DNA of 44,961 nucleotides from Pueribacillus sp041725775 (GTDB lineage: Bacteria; Bacillota; Bacilli; Bacillales; UBA6769). The stretch spans positions 1 through 44,961 of the forward strand of contig NZ_JBEUEL010000025.1 of the NCBI RefSeq assembly GCF_041725775.1, given 5' to 3'. Below, piece by piece: positions 34,712 to 42,601 of this stretch (position 1 is the stretch's first letter; each line of letters begins with the position of its first letter). Below the pieces are notes generated by a model that made no database searches, was not told the origin of the DNA, and saw nothing but the letters and a program-made list of their open reading frames with translations. Made by a program: the position numbers and the translations under genes.

Positions 34712-35720
34712 TACCTACCACTTCCTTTGATTTGGATTTAACAAATGGCATCATGTCACGCAATTTACGGCCAACCTCTTCAATGAGGTGCTCATTCTCA
34801 CGTCTATTAATCGCTTTAAACTCTGGACGGTTCGCTTGGTTTTCAAGAATCCAACCTTTTGCGAACTTACCTGTTTGAATATCAGTTAATACATCTTTCA
34901 TAATCGCTTTTGTATCTTCGTTAATAACACGTGGGCCCGATACGAAGTCACCCCATTGTGCTGTATCTGAAATTGAATAGCGCATACCTTCTAATCCGCC
35001 TTCATACATAAGATCAACGATAAGCTTTAATTCATGCAAGCACTCAAAGTAAGCAACTTCTGGCTGATAGCCTGCTTCAACGAGTGTTTCAAAACCTGCT
35101 TTTACGAGTGATGTCAAGCCACCACAAAGAACGGCTTGCTCACCGAATAAGTCAGTTTCAGTCTCTTCTTGGAATGTCGTTTCAAGTACACCTGCTCGAC
35201 CTGCGCCAATACCTTTTGCATAAGACAATGCAAGTTGTGTCGCTTTCCCCGTTACGTCTTGATAAATTGCAAACAATGCCGGAACACCAGCTTCTTCAGT
35301 GTACGTTCTTCTCACAAGATGTCCTGGTCCTTTTGGAGCAACGAGCAGTACATCAACATTGCTTGGTGGTTCAATTTGATTGAAATGAATGTTAAAACCG
35401 TGAGCAAAGAGTAATGCTTTACCTTCCGTTAAGCCAGGCTCAATTTCTGCTTTGTACACTTGTGGTTGGAATTCGTCTGGTAAAAGAACCATAATAACGT
35501 CTGCTTTTTCAACAGCTTCTTTCACTGAAAATACGTCAAATCCATCTTCTTTTGCTTGATCCCAAGATTTCCCTTGTCTTAATCCGATAACAACGTTAAC
35601 TCCACTATCTCTAAGGTTTAAAGCATGCGCATGCCCTTGAGAACCGTATCCAATAATTGCAACAGTCTTTCCTTGTAGTAGATCTTCCTGAACGTCACCA
35701 TTGTAATAAACTTTTGCCAT
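34698..35720 (-). CDS. ilvC: Ketol-acid reductoisomerase
   Basis: IlvC converts acetolactate to 2,3-dihydroxyisovalerate with NADPH and Mg. The 340 residues are the short class I form. The Rossmann motif GYGSQGHAHALNLRDSG is at about 25-41, then VLLPDE, FAHGFNIHF (about 105-113), APKGPGHLVRR, and the metal ligands in FGEQAVLCGG (about 190). The ATG at 35720 is chosen for GGAGAG upstream and the conserved MAKVYYN start. Confidence 0.98.
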   Translation of the reverse strand: MAKVYYNGDVQEDLLQGKTVAIIGYGSQGHAHALNLRDSGVNVVIGLRQGKSWDQAKEDGFDVFSVKEAVEKADVIMVLLPDEFQPQVYKAEIEPGLTEGKALLFAHGFNIHFNQIEPPSNVDVLLVAPKGPGHLVRRTYTEEAGVPALFAIYQDVTGKATQLALSYAKGIGAGRAGVLETTFQEETETDLFGEQAVLCGGLTSLVKAGFETLVEAGYQPEVAYFECLHELKLIVDLMYEGGLEGMRYSISDTAQWGDFVSGPRVINEDTKAIMKDVLTDIQTGKFAKGWILENQANRPEFKAINRRENEHLIEEVGRKLRDMMPFVKSKSKEVVGSAKN

Positions 35721-35760
35721 GATTAAATCTCTCCTCATAAATATATATTTTAATTTTATT

Positions 35761-36285
35761 TTAATTAATGATTGAAAAAGGTTTAATTTCTGCTTCGTTT
35801 TTTTGTGTTCCTCTAGTTAATGCTGTAACACCAGTTCTACTTAGTTCTTTTATCCCAAACGGGCGTACCAGTTCAAGCAGCGCATCAATTTTATCTGGAT
35901 TTCCAGTCACTTCAATCGTTAAGCTCGATGTGCTAACATCAACGACTGATGCTCGAAACGGTTCAATCAAACTAAATAATTCACTTCGTGTTTGCGGTGT
36001 GGATGTTAAAACTTTAATTAATGCAAGTTCTCTCACAACAACTCTCTGTTCGGTGACATCATGCACTTTTAACACATCGATTTGTTTGTGGAGCTGTTTA
36101 ATAACTTGCTCGAGCTTCGTTTCGCATTCAACATTGACAACAAACGTCATACGGGAAACATCAGGTGTTTCAGCATGACCAACAGTAATACTTTCAATGT
36201 TGTACTGTCGTTTCATAAACAATCCAGTAATTCGATTCATGACACCAGCCCGATTGTTAACTGTTAATGTGATGATACGTTTCAT
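35761..36285 (-). CDS. ilvH: Acetolactate synthase small (regulatory) subunit
   Basis: IlvH activates IlvB and confers valine feedback inhibition. The 174 residues consist of an N-terminal ACT domain (about 2-75; VNNRAGVMNRITGLF, RQYNIESITVG) and a C-terminal regulatory domain (RSELFSLIEPFRASVVDVS; LLELVRPFGIKELSRTG). Its start overlaps the ilvB stop by 4 bases. Confidence 0.97.
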   Translation of the reverse strand: MKRIITLTVNNRAGVMNRITGLFMKRQYNIESITVGHAETPDVSRMTFVVNVECETKLEQVIKQLHKQIDVLKVHDVTEQRVVVRELALIKVLTSTPQTRSELFSLIEPFRASVVDVSTSSLTIEVTGNPDKIDALLELVRPFGIKELSRTGVTALTRGTQKNEAEIKPFSIIN

Positions 36286-38006
36286 TCTGGTTTCACCCCA
36301 ATCATTTCGTGTGAACCACTCCCGGCCGGAACCATCGGATAAACATTTTCATCTGCAGTTACGCGACAGTCAATTAAGATGGGGCGGTCTGCATCGATAA
36401 CATTTTTCAATACTTCTTTGGCTTCACTTAATGATTCGACTCGTAAGCCTTCAATTCCGAATGCTTCAGCCAGTTTGAGAAAATCTGGTTGGTTGGGCAT
36501 TAATGATTCGGAATAACGCTCTTCATAAAATAGTTCTTGCCATTGGCGAACCATACCGAGCGAATAGTTATTAACAATAATAATTTTAATTGGTAAATTC
36601 AACTCTTGGATGATGCTTAACTCTTGGTTTGTCATTTGAAATCCTGCATCTCCAACGATTGAAATACATGTACGGCTCGGATTTGCCATTTGTGCACCAA
36701 TCGCTGATGGGACACCAAAGCCCATCGTTCCGAGTCCTCCAGATGTAACGAGTAAATTTGGCTGTTTAAATCCGTAAAATTGTGCGGCCCACATTTGATG
36801 CTGACCAACGTCAGTTGTTACGATTGCTTCACCACCAGTTAGATCATGGATCATTTCGATTAACTGTTGTGGCTTTAGCTCATCGCCCTCTTGTTTATAC
36901 CAAAGCGGATAGTCCTTTTTATATTCATTTAAATGATTGTTCCATTCTGGAAAAGATAAGCCTTTTTCAGTTTCATTAAGCAATGCAACTAGCGCCTCTT
37001 TCGCGTCGCCAACAACTGGAATATCTGTCTCCACATTCTTTCCGATTTCAGCTGGATCAATGTCGATATGGGCAACTGTTGCATTTGGCGCAAAGTGATC
37101 AAGATTTCCTGTTAAACGATCATCGAAACGAGCACCGAAATTAATTAGCAAATCGCTTTCGTAAATGGCCATGTTTGCTGCATACACACCGTGCATTCCA
37201 GCCATTCCAAGATATTGCTCATGATCCGCTGGCATTGCTCCTAAACCTAAAAGCGTTGATGTAATGGGAATATTCGTTAATTCAACGAACTGACGTAATT
37301 CCTCATGTGCTTGAGCAAAAATGACACCTGCTCCACACAAGATTACAGGCTTTTTCGCCTTACGAATCGCTTCGCTTACTTTTTTAATTTGCATTAAATT
37401 CGGTGCCGTTGTCGGCTGATAGCCAGGCAAATGAACCGTTTCTGGGTATTCAAACTCTGTTTCAGCAACTGCGACATCCTTTGGAATGTCAACAAGAACT
37501 GGACCTGGCCGACCCGTTGAGGCGATATGAAATGCTTCTTTAATAATTCTTGGCATATCGTTAACGTCACGAACTTGATAATTATGTTTCGTAATTGGCA
37601 TTGTTATGCTAATGACATCTGTTTCTTGGAATGCATCAGAACCAATAACGTTTGTTCCAACTTGCCCTGTTAAGATGACAAGTGGCAGTGAGTCTAGCAT
37701 CGCATCTGCAATTCCAGTAACAAGGTTTGTTGCACCTGGTCCTGACGTTGCTAAGACAACTCCCGGTTTACCTGAAACTCTAGCATAGCCTTCTGCAGCA
37801 TGGATTGCTCCTTGCTCATGTCGTGTAAGAATATGTTTAAGTGATTTCCCATAAAGGGCATCATATATCGGCAAAGCCGCACCACCAGGATAACCGAAGA
37901 TTAGTTCAACATTTTCTCTTCTAAGCGACTCGACTAGAATTTCCGCACCTGACATTTTTTTATTTATCGTTTGCTTTTTATTCTCGAGTTTTAAGTTAGC
38001 AGCCAT
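36282..38006 (-). CDS. ilvB: Acetolactate synthase large (catalytic) subunit
   Basis: IlvB is a thiamine diphosphate/FAD enzyme making acetolactate or acetohydroxybutyrate for Val, Leu and Ile. The 574 residues show VFGYPGGAALPIYD-type N-domain (LIFGYPGG, about 36-43), the catalytic glutamate in LTRHEQGAIHAAEGYAR, the FAD domain (about 210-350) and the ThDP motif GDAGFQM...NN (about 455-485). The ATG at 38006 is preferred: GGAGGAG lies 6-7 bases upstream, and the in-frame extension runs into the T-box terminator. Confidence 0.97.
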   Translation of the reverse strand: MAANLKLENKKQTINKKMSGAEILVESLRRENVELIFGYPGGAALPIYDALYGKSLKHILTRHEQGAIHAAEGYARVSGKPGVVLATSGPGATNLVTGIADAMLDSLPLVILTGQVGTNVIGSDAFQETDVISITMPITKHNYQVRDVNDMPRIIKEAFHIASTGRPGPVLVDIPKDVAVAETEFEYPETVHLPGYQPTTAPNLMQIKKVSEAIRKAKKPVILCGAGVIFAQAHEELRQFVELTNIPITSTLLGLGAMPADHEQYLGMAGMHGVYAANMAIYESDLLINFGARFDDRLTGNLDHFAPNATVAHIDIDPAEIGKNVETDIPVVGDAKEALVALLNETEKGLSFPEWNNHLNEYKKDYPLWYKQEGDELKPQQLIEMIHDLTGGEAIVTTDVGQHQMWAAQFYGFKQPNLLVTSGGLGTMGFGVPSAIGAQMANPSRTCISIVGDAGFQMTNQELSIIQELNLPIKIIIVNNYSLGMVRQWQELFYEERYSESLMPNQPDFLKLAEAFGIEGLRVESLSEAKEVLKNVIDADRPILIDCRVTADENVYPMVPAGSGSHEMIGVKPE

Positions 38007-38097
38007 GGTCAATCTCCTCCTTATAAAAAATTCAGTTAAACTGCTTGGATTCGGTTGAAAACAATTTTGTATGCACCCTTGAGATTCGCAAAAAAAC

Positions 38098-38445
38098 AAA
38101 AAAACCTTTTCATCCCGAATAGACTATCACAGCCTAAGGGATGAAAAGGTATCTCTTCATGGTACCACCCTTATTCATGGTGTCCTTTCGAACAACCATC
38201 TCACGGACGATCATTAACATCCATTTCACCTTAGCGTTCATAACCGCAAGGCTCAGACGCAAGCTGAATGAAGTTTATTCCGTCCCTTTTGATAACGAGT
38301 GAGGTTCACTCGGATCGTCCTAATCACGGTCTACCGTTTTCAGAAAATCACTCAAAGGCGATGTCGGTTGGGGGATAACGCTAGTTTCCAGCAGCCTAGC
38401 TCTCTGTAGATATCCGTATCCCTTCCTTTTACCTTCTCATCGTTT
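38098..38445 (-). promoter_or_regulatory. T-box leader of the ilv-leu operon (leucine)
   Basis: On the minus strand the T-box core AAGGGTGGTACC (about 38160-38171) precedes a terminator stem CCTTTTCATCCC/GGGATGAAAAGG followed by TTTTTTT. The specifier context GAACCTCACT (about 38300-38307) presents CTC, a leucine codon, as in the B. subtilis ilv-leu leader. Uncharged tRNA-Leu should permit readthrough into ilvB. The core lacks the usual final GCG (ATG instead), a small departure. Confidence 0.93.
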
Positions 38446-38592
38446 TCAACAAGTTTTTGTGTCAGTTCGCGTGAAATTCATTATTTACTGTATGACTCAT
38501 CAAATCATTTTAGTCTTAAAAGACATTGATTTATGATTTTGATTATAGTTGATTTTCAACAAAAGCTCAACTACAAACTTTATTTAAGAATT

Positions 38593-38621
38593 ATCATACG
38601 CTTATTTTCAGTTATGGTCAA
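38593..38621 (-). promoter_or_regulatory. Sigma-A promoter of the ilv-leu operon
   Basis: TTGACC (38616-38621), a 17-base spacer and TATGAT (38593-38598) on the minus strand. The spacer contains CTGAAAAT, a partial match to half of a CodY box, so CodY control is possible but not shown. Confidence 0.8.
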
Positions 38622-38751
38622 CCGTTTTTATACAATTATTTTATTATTGAACAATGAACTAGTTTGTTCTAGTTTCGTACACATGCGATCGTTTAAGGTT
38701 AATAACTGAAAACAGCTTTGAGCCTCAAGATAATCATACCATATTTAAAAA

Positions 38752-38774
38752 ATAAAAAAACGCTTAAAAAAGCG
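38752..38774 (-). terminator. Terminator of the tRNA operon
   Basis: CGCTT/AAGCG hairpin followed by TTTTTTTATT on the minus strand, 7 bases after the encoded CCA of tRNA-Arg. Confidence 0.85.
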
Positions 38775-38780
38775 TTAAAA

Positions 38781-39180
38781 TGGCGTCCCAGAAGGGATTC
38801 GAACCCCTGACCGACGGCTTAGCTTACCACTATGACTTTCGTCACCAAACAAATATGGTTGTTTGTGGTCTGGACTATATCTTCACCATTTCAGGTGCGA
38901 CACGTATAGTCTCTACGGATCCTCACGATAATCTTATGCAGTGTGAATCTGATGCACTTGATTATGTTTCGGGGTTTTTACCCTCAAGCTAAATCTTGTT
39001 GAGCCTTTAAAACCCCTAAATCTTCATAATCATAAAGATCGCAAGTTTCCTCGGTATTACCATCAGCATAACCTGTTAAGGCTTCACCGATATAGTGTCG
39101 TCCACTCTAAAGGTTTCTCTTTCCCTTTAGAGGCTCCTATTCTTGAAGGCCGTTGCTCTATCCAGCTGAGCTACTGGGAC
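38781..39180 (-). tRNA. tRNA-Arg(UCU), interrupted by a group I intron
   Basis: The 5' exon (39146-39180, 35 nt) and 3' exon (38781-38822, 42 nt) join to a 77-nt tRNA with encoded CCA. The acceptor stem is GTCCCAG/CTGGGAC, the D stem GCTC/GAGC, the anticodon stem ACGGC/GCCGT and the loop CTTCTAA with anticodon TCT; the T arm contains TTCGAAT. The exons read like the B. subtilis tRNA-Arg(UCU). The gene is split after U34 by the intron at 38823-39145. Without splicing the anticodon loop cannot form, so AGA/AGG decoding by this copy depends on intron removal. It is the second gene of a tRNA-Gly/tRNA-Arg operon. Confidence 0.95.
38823..39145 (-). ncRNA. Group I self-splicing intron in the tRNA-Arg anticodon loop
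   Basis: The 323-nt intron shows the core in order on the minus strand. P2 is CTCTAAAGG/CCTTTAGAG (39105-39132), P3 CGACAC (39095-39100) with GTGTCG (38898-38903), P4 TCGGT (39086-39090) with ACCGA (39051-39055). P7 pairs GACTATA with TATAGTC. P8 is CACC/GGTG (38884-38897), directly followed by the conserved AAGATATAGTCC (38872-38883). A TGAC-GAAA-GTCA hairpin (38833-38844) lies near the 3' end. The upstream exon ends in U and the intron ends in G (38823), as group I splicing requires. P1 could be GGCCUU with GGAGCC, with U-G at the splice site and one C-A mismatch. No homing endonuclease is encoded. Confidence 0.95.
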
Positions 39181-39317
39181 ATGTATAAGTCATAGTTAGT
39201 GATATGCATTTGTATTTCTTAAAAATCTATACTGTCTCTTCCTTTATTAACAAAACCCATCGAGACAACTCACATAGCTTCTTCGGCGGAAGTACCGCTC
39301 ATAACAAAGTTAAAGTT

Positions 39318-39391
39318 TGGAGCGGGTGATGGGAATCGAACCCACGACCAGAGCTTGGAAGGCTCTTGTTTTACCACTAAACTACACCCGC
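39318..39391 (-). tRNA. tRNA-Gly(UCC)
   Basis: A 74-nt tRNA with encoded CCA. The acceptor stem is GCGGGTG/CACCCGC, the anticodon stem AGAGC/GCTCT, the loop CTTCCAA with anticodon TCC, and the T loop TTCGATT. It is uninterrupted and lies 137 bases upstream of tRNA-Arg in the same direction. Confidence 0.97.
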
Positions 39392-39425
39392 AATCAAAAC
39401 GTTAGCCAAAGGGGCGACGTTTTTA

Positions 39426-39454
39426 AATATAACTTATTTTTTTCGGCCTGTCAA
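39426..39454 (-). promoter_or_regulatory. Strong promoter of the tRNA-Gly/tRNA-Arg operon
   Basis: TTGACA (39449-39454), a 17-base spacer and TATATT (39426-39431) on the minus strand. The A/T tract just upstream (39455-39467) looks like an UP element; it is also one copy of the duplication flanking the insertion sequence. Confidence 0.85.
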
Positions 39455-39545
39455 TCTTAAAAATTTTCCAGTGTTAAACGTCTTTGATATTGTCATATTG
39501 TAACGCGTCTGTGAAAATGTCACTATGGAACAGGAGAAAATTGTA

Positions 39546-40819
39546 TTGAACAGAAAAGAATTAAAGCGTTACAAAGTCATTGGTCATTTGATCCAAGGTT
39601 ATATTACAGGAGGTGAAGCTGCTGAATTGCTCTCATTAAGCACTCGCCAGGTTTATCGCCTAAAAAAACGTGTACTAGAAGAGGGGGAAACTGGAGTTAT
39701 TCATAAAAATAGAGGGCGTAAACCTGCACATGCACTTTCAAAGGAAAAACGACAACATATACTTGAACTTCACCGGAGCGACAAGTATAAAAACTGTAAC
39801 GATCATCACTTTGCAGAACTTCTTGAAAAGTATGAAGGGATTACGATTAGTCCTTCTACTGTGCGTAGAATTCGTCAAGAAGCTAATATTAAGCCTAAAC
39901 GAAAACGTCGACCGTCTAACATTTATCGACCGAGAGAACGTCGCTCACAGGCAGGAATGTTAATTCAAATTGATGGAAGTACGCACCATTGGTTGGAAGA
40001 ACGACATGAACGCTTTTCATTGATAGCTGCCATTGACGATGCAACAGGAGAGATTGTTGGTGCAACATTCCGCCAACAAGAATACACCGAAGGATATTTC
40101 ATTATCATGAAACAATTGATCACACAAAAAGGAATCCCAATGGAAATTTATTCCGACCAACATACAATCTTTCGCTCACCTAATGAAAAACAAACCATTG
40201 AACAAGAATTAGCTGGTGAACCGATTCCTTTGTCACAATTTGGACAAGCATTAGACGAACTGGGAGTATCCCATATTAAAGCAACGACACCTCAAGCGAA
40301 AGGGCGTGTTGAACGGTTATTTGAAACGTTGCAAGATCGCTGGGTTATTGAACTTCGTCTTCGAAATGTTCGTACCATTGATGAAGCGAATCAAGTGTTG
40401 CCTGAGCTGGTCAACGAACATAATAAACGATTCGCCGTCAAGCCAAAAGCGGCTGAGAAAGCCTTTGTACCGTTAAACGACAAACAGTCTCTTGACCTTA
40501 TTTATGTTACCGAGACCAGCGTGTGCTAAACCCTGGAGAAACCATTTCTTATCAAAATAAAACTTACAAAGTCGATCGAAAAGAACGAACTGAAATGATT
40601 CCAATGAAAACGAAGGTGGAAATTTGTAGAACACTCAATAACAAGTTATTTTTGTTTTATAAAGGCCATCATTATCCATTAAAAGAAGTGGACAAATCAA
40701 AACCACAAGTCGCATCAAAAAAAGAAAAGGCGGGCTCGGAGAAAAAATCTCACAAGCCCGCTGCCAATCATCCTTGGCGACAATACAATCGTACTTCTAG
40801 GATAACACAAAAAGTGTAA
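39546..40819 (+). pseudogene. Transposase of the IS1202-like element, frameshifted
   Basis: A DDE transposase with an N-terminal helix-turn-helix (about residues 10-45, GGEAAELLSLSTRQVYRLKKR), a basic linker, and an integrase core with catalytic D in IQIDGSTHHW, D in IYSDQHTIF and E in KGRVERLFETLQ. The first frame ends at 40529 (SLDLIYVTETSVC). The -1 frame, read as CYRDQRVLNPGETISYQNK, continues to 40819, so about 100 C-terminal residues are out of frame. One base was probably lost near 40503; no slippery heptamer is seen. The TTG at 39546 has AGGAG 9 bases upstream and is preferred over the ATG at 39525, which lacks a ribosome binding site. Confidence 0.85.
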
Positions 40820-40850
40820 AAATAGTCATAATTGAAACTAAAAACAATTT

Positions 40851-40978
40851 CTTCCTTCATTCCTTATAGGCTGAATCGCTTATCTCGTGAATGGAATCAA
40901 GGGCGAGCGATAGCGAGGGCTTGCCTTTACCCTTGATGACATGAACGAGATAGCTAACATCACTAATGGGATGAAGGA
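40851..40978. repeat. Long nested imperfect hairpin in the 3' non-coding part of the IS
   Basis: Three nested pairings fold about 130 bases: TCCTTCATTCC with GGGATGAAGGA, GCTTATCTCGT with ACGAGATAGC, and ATCAAGGG with CCCTTGAT. Partial matches lie between them. It lies between the transposase stop and the right terminal repeat. It could stop transcription in both directions, be a structured RNA, or help transposition. Confidence 0.6.
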
Positions 40979-41058
40979 TATTATAAAAGTGACAAAATCA
41001 CTGACGTTTTACTATGACATTTTCACTGACGTTTGACATCTTAAAAATTTTTCGAGAA

Positions 41059-41652
41059 TTAAAGTAAGTGATTCCATTCCCGTTTTAATTTGTCTAACGC
41101 TCTTCTGCGATGAGAACGTTCATTTTTTTCCTCCGTACTCATTTCAGCCATCGTTTTATTCTTTTCAGGAACAAAAAAGATCGGGTCGTAGCCAAAGCCG
41201 TTTTCTCCTTTTGGTTTTTCCGTTATGTATCCTGTACATTTTCCTTCAAACACTGTCGTTAATTTTCCTGGAATTGCCACCGCAAGTACACAAATAAATG
41301 CTGCCTTACGTTCAGTAAAGGGGATGCCTTCTAATTCAGCTAACACTTTTTTTAAATTGGCTTCATCGCTTTTGTTTTCACCTGCATAACGGGCAGAATA
41401 AACACCTGGTCTTCCATTTAGAGCTTCAACTTCAAGACCTGAGTCGTCTGCAATGACAATCTGATTATAATGGCGACTCAACGTTTCTGCTTTCAAAATC
41501 GCGTTTTCCTCAAACGTTTCCCCTGTTTCTTCAACATCAATCACTTCGGAAAAATCGTGAAGTGATTTTACAATCACACCTTCGTCTTTAAGCAACTGTT
41601 TAAAATCGTTAACTTTCCCTAAATTGGCCGTACCTATCAAAACTGTTTTCAT
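41059..41652 (-). CDS. rdgB: dITP/XTP pyrophosphatase (RdgB/HAM1 family)
   Basis: The enzyme hydrolyses non-canonical purine triphosphates such as dITP and XTP. The 197 residues have the N-terminal IGTANLGK (about 5-12, the substrate loop TxNxxK), DDSGLEV (about 68-74), NGRPGVYSARYAG (about 78-90) and GFGYDPIFFVPE (about 149-160). B. subtilis names this gene ysnA. It follows rph by 18 bases, so it is co-transcribed. The next B. subtilis gene, ysnB, is not present here; the insertion sequence follows instead. Confidence 0.96.
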   Translation of the reverse strand: MKTVLIGTANLGKVNDFKQLLKDEGVIVKSLHDFSEVIDVEETGETFEENAILKAETLSRHYNQIVIADDSGLEVEALNGRPGVYSARYAGENKSDEANLKKVLAELEGIPFTERKAAFICVLAVAIPGKLTTVFEGKCTGYITEKPKGENGFGYDPIFFVPEKNKTMAEMSTEEKNERSHRRRALDKLKREWNHLL

Positions 41653-41670
41653 CACACCTTACCCTCTTCT

Positions 41671-42411
41671 CTACTCTCCGATTAAAGTTACAATATCACC
41701 CAGAATCTCTTTTTGGAGATCAATTAATTGTTCTATTCCTATCGTTGCCAACTTCAGCATCTCATCTAATTGCACTGATGAAAAAGTCGCTTCTTCACCG
41801 GTTCCCTGAAGTTCAACAAATTCTTTTTTCCCTGTCATGACGACATTTAAATCGACAAGTGCTTGCGAATCTTCAACATAATTTAAATCCAATATTTCAC
41901 CAATATTTTCAATTACCCCAACTGATGTCGCAGCAAGAAAATCAATAACTGGCATCTTCTCAATCGTATCTTGTTCAAGTAGCTTATGAAAAGCGAGCGT
42001 CATGGCAACGAAAGCACCTGTTATTGAGGCCGTACGTGTTCCACCATCGGCTTGAATAACATCACAATCAATCCATAATGTTCGTTCTCCAAACAGATCA
42101 AGATTAACGACTGAACGTAACGCTCTTCCAATTAATCGTTGAATTTCCATCGTTCTACCTGATACTTTTCCTTTACTAGATTCACGAATATTTCGCTGTT
42201 CGGTTGCACGTGGTAACATCGCATATTCAGCAGTAATCCAGCCTTTTCCTTGACCGCGCAGAAACGGGGGTACCCGTTCTTCAATACTTGCATTACAAAT
42301 GACTTTCGTATCACCAACTGAAATTAACACTGAACCTTCAGGATGTTTTAAGTAATCTTTATCAATTGTCACAATTCGTAAATCATCTTTATTTCTACCG
42401 TCAACTCTCAT
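41671..42411 (-). CDS. rph: Ribonuclease PH
   Basis: RNase PH is a phosphorolytic 3'-5' exoribonuclease that trims tRNA 3' ends. The 246 residues show GSVLISVGDTKVICNAS (about 26-42), the RNA-binding SGRTMEIQRLIGRALR (about 84-99) and DCDVIQADGGTRTASITGA (about 115-133) with the phosphate site. ATG with GGAGG 6 bases upstream. It lies between gerM and rdgB, as in B. subtilis. Confidence 0.97.
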   Translation of the reverse strand: MRVDGRNKDDLRIVTIDKDYLKHPEGSVLISVGDTKVICNASIEERVPPFLRGQGKGWITAEYAMLPRATEQRNIRESSKGKVSGRTMEIQRLIGRALRSVVNLDLFGERTLWIDCDVIQADGGTRTASITGAFVAMTLAFHKLLEQDTIEKMPVIDFLAATSVGVIENIGEILDLNYVEDSQALVDLNVVMTGKKEFVELQGTGEEATFSSVQLDEMLKLATIGIEQLIDLQKEILGDIVTLIGE

Positions 42412-42482
42412 GAAGTTCCTCCTTCTCTATAAACAGCACATTCCACTACTCGTCATAGACATCTACGTATATCAGAATGATG

Positions 42483-42512
42483 AAAAAAGAGGCAGCTTCT
42501 ATCGCTCGCCTC
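42483..42512 (-). terminator. Terminator of gerM
   Basis: GAGGC.AGC pairs with GCT.GCCTC, followed by TTTTTT on the minus strand, about 90 bases after the gerM stop. Confidence 0.8.
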
Positions 42513-42601
42513 AACGCATTACTCACATTATAAGAAATGTCAATTTGAATCGCAAATAAGTGGAACTGCGCTCCAGTAAAAATAACGTTTGCTTTATCTC
42601 C

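Larger units (their letters stand above)
39455..41056 (+). mobile_element. IS1202-like insertion sequence with flanking duplication
   Basis: The element spans 39472-41038 (1567 bp), starting TGTTAAACG and ending with its complement-like CGTTTGACA. Imperfect terminal repeats of about 50 bp (39472-39523 and 40989-41038) each hold two copies of an AACGTCAGTGA...TGTCA motif, probably transposase sites. It is flanked by 17/18-bp near-identical repeats TCTTAAAAATTTT.C.AG (39455-39471 and 41039-41056), differing by one inserted T and one substitution. A duplication of this length fits the IS1202 family, formerly in ISNCY. The flanking differences and the frameshifted transposase suggest an old, inactive copy. 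Confidence 0.85.

Noticed and set aside
38640..38680. Possible LexA-type site GAACTAGTTTGTTC
   Set aside because: The half-sites are 6 bases apart instead of 4, and there is no SOS-related gene downstream.
38780..38992. A 70-codon plus-strand frame across tRNA-Arg and the intron
   Set aside because: It reads through the tRNA and group I core on the wrong strand; no ribosome binding site and no family resemblance.
39525..40819. Reading the two transposase frames as two separate genes
   Set aside because: The second frame completes the C terminus of the same protein family and begins with a GTG lacking its own ribosome binding site.
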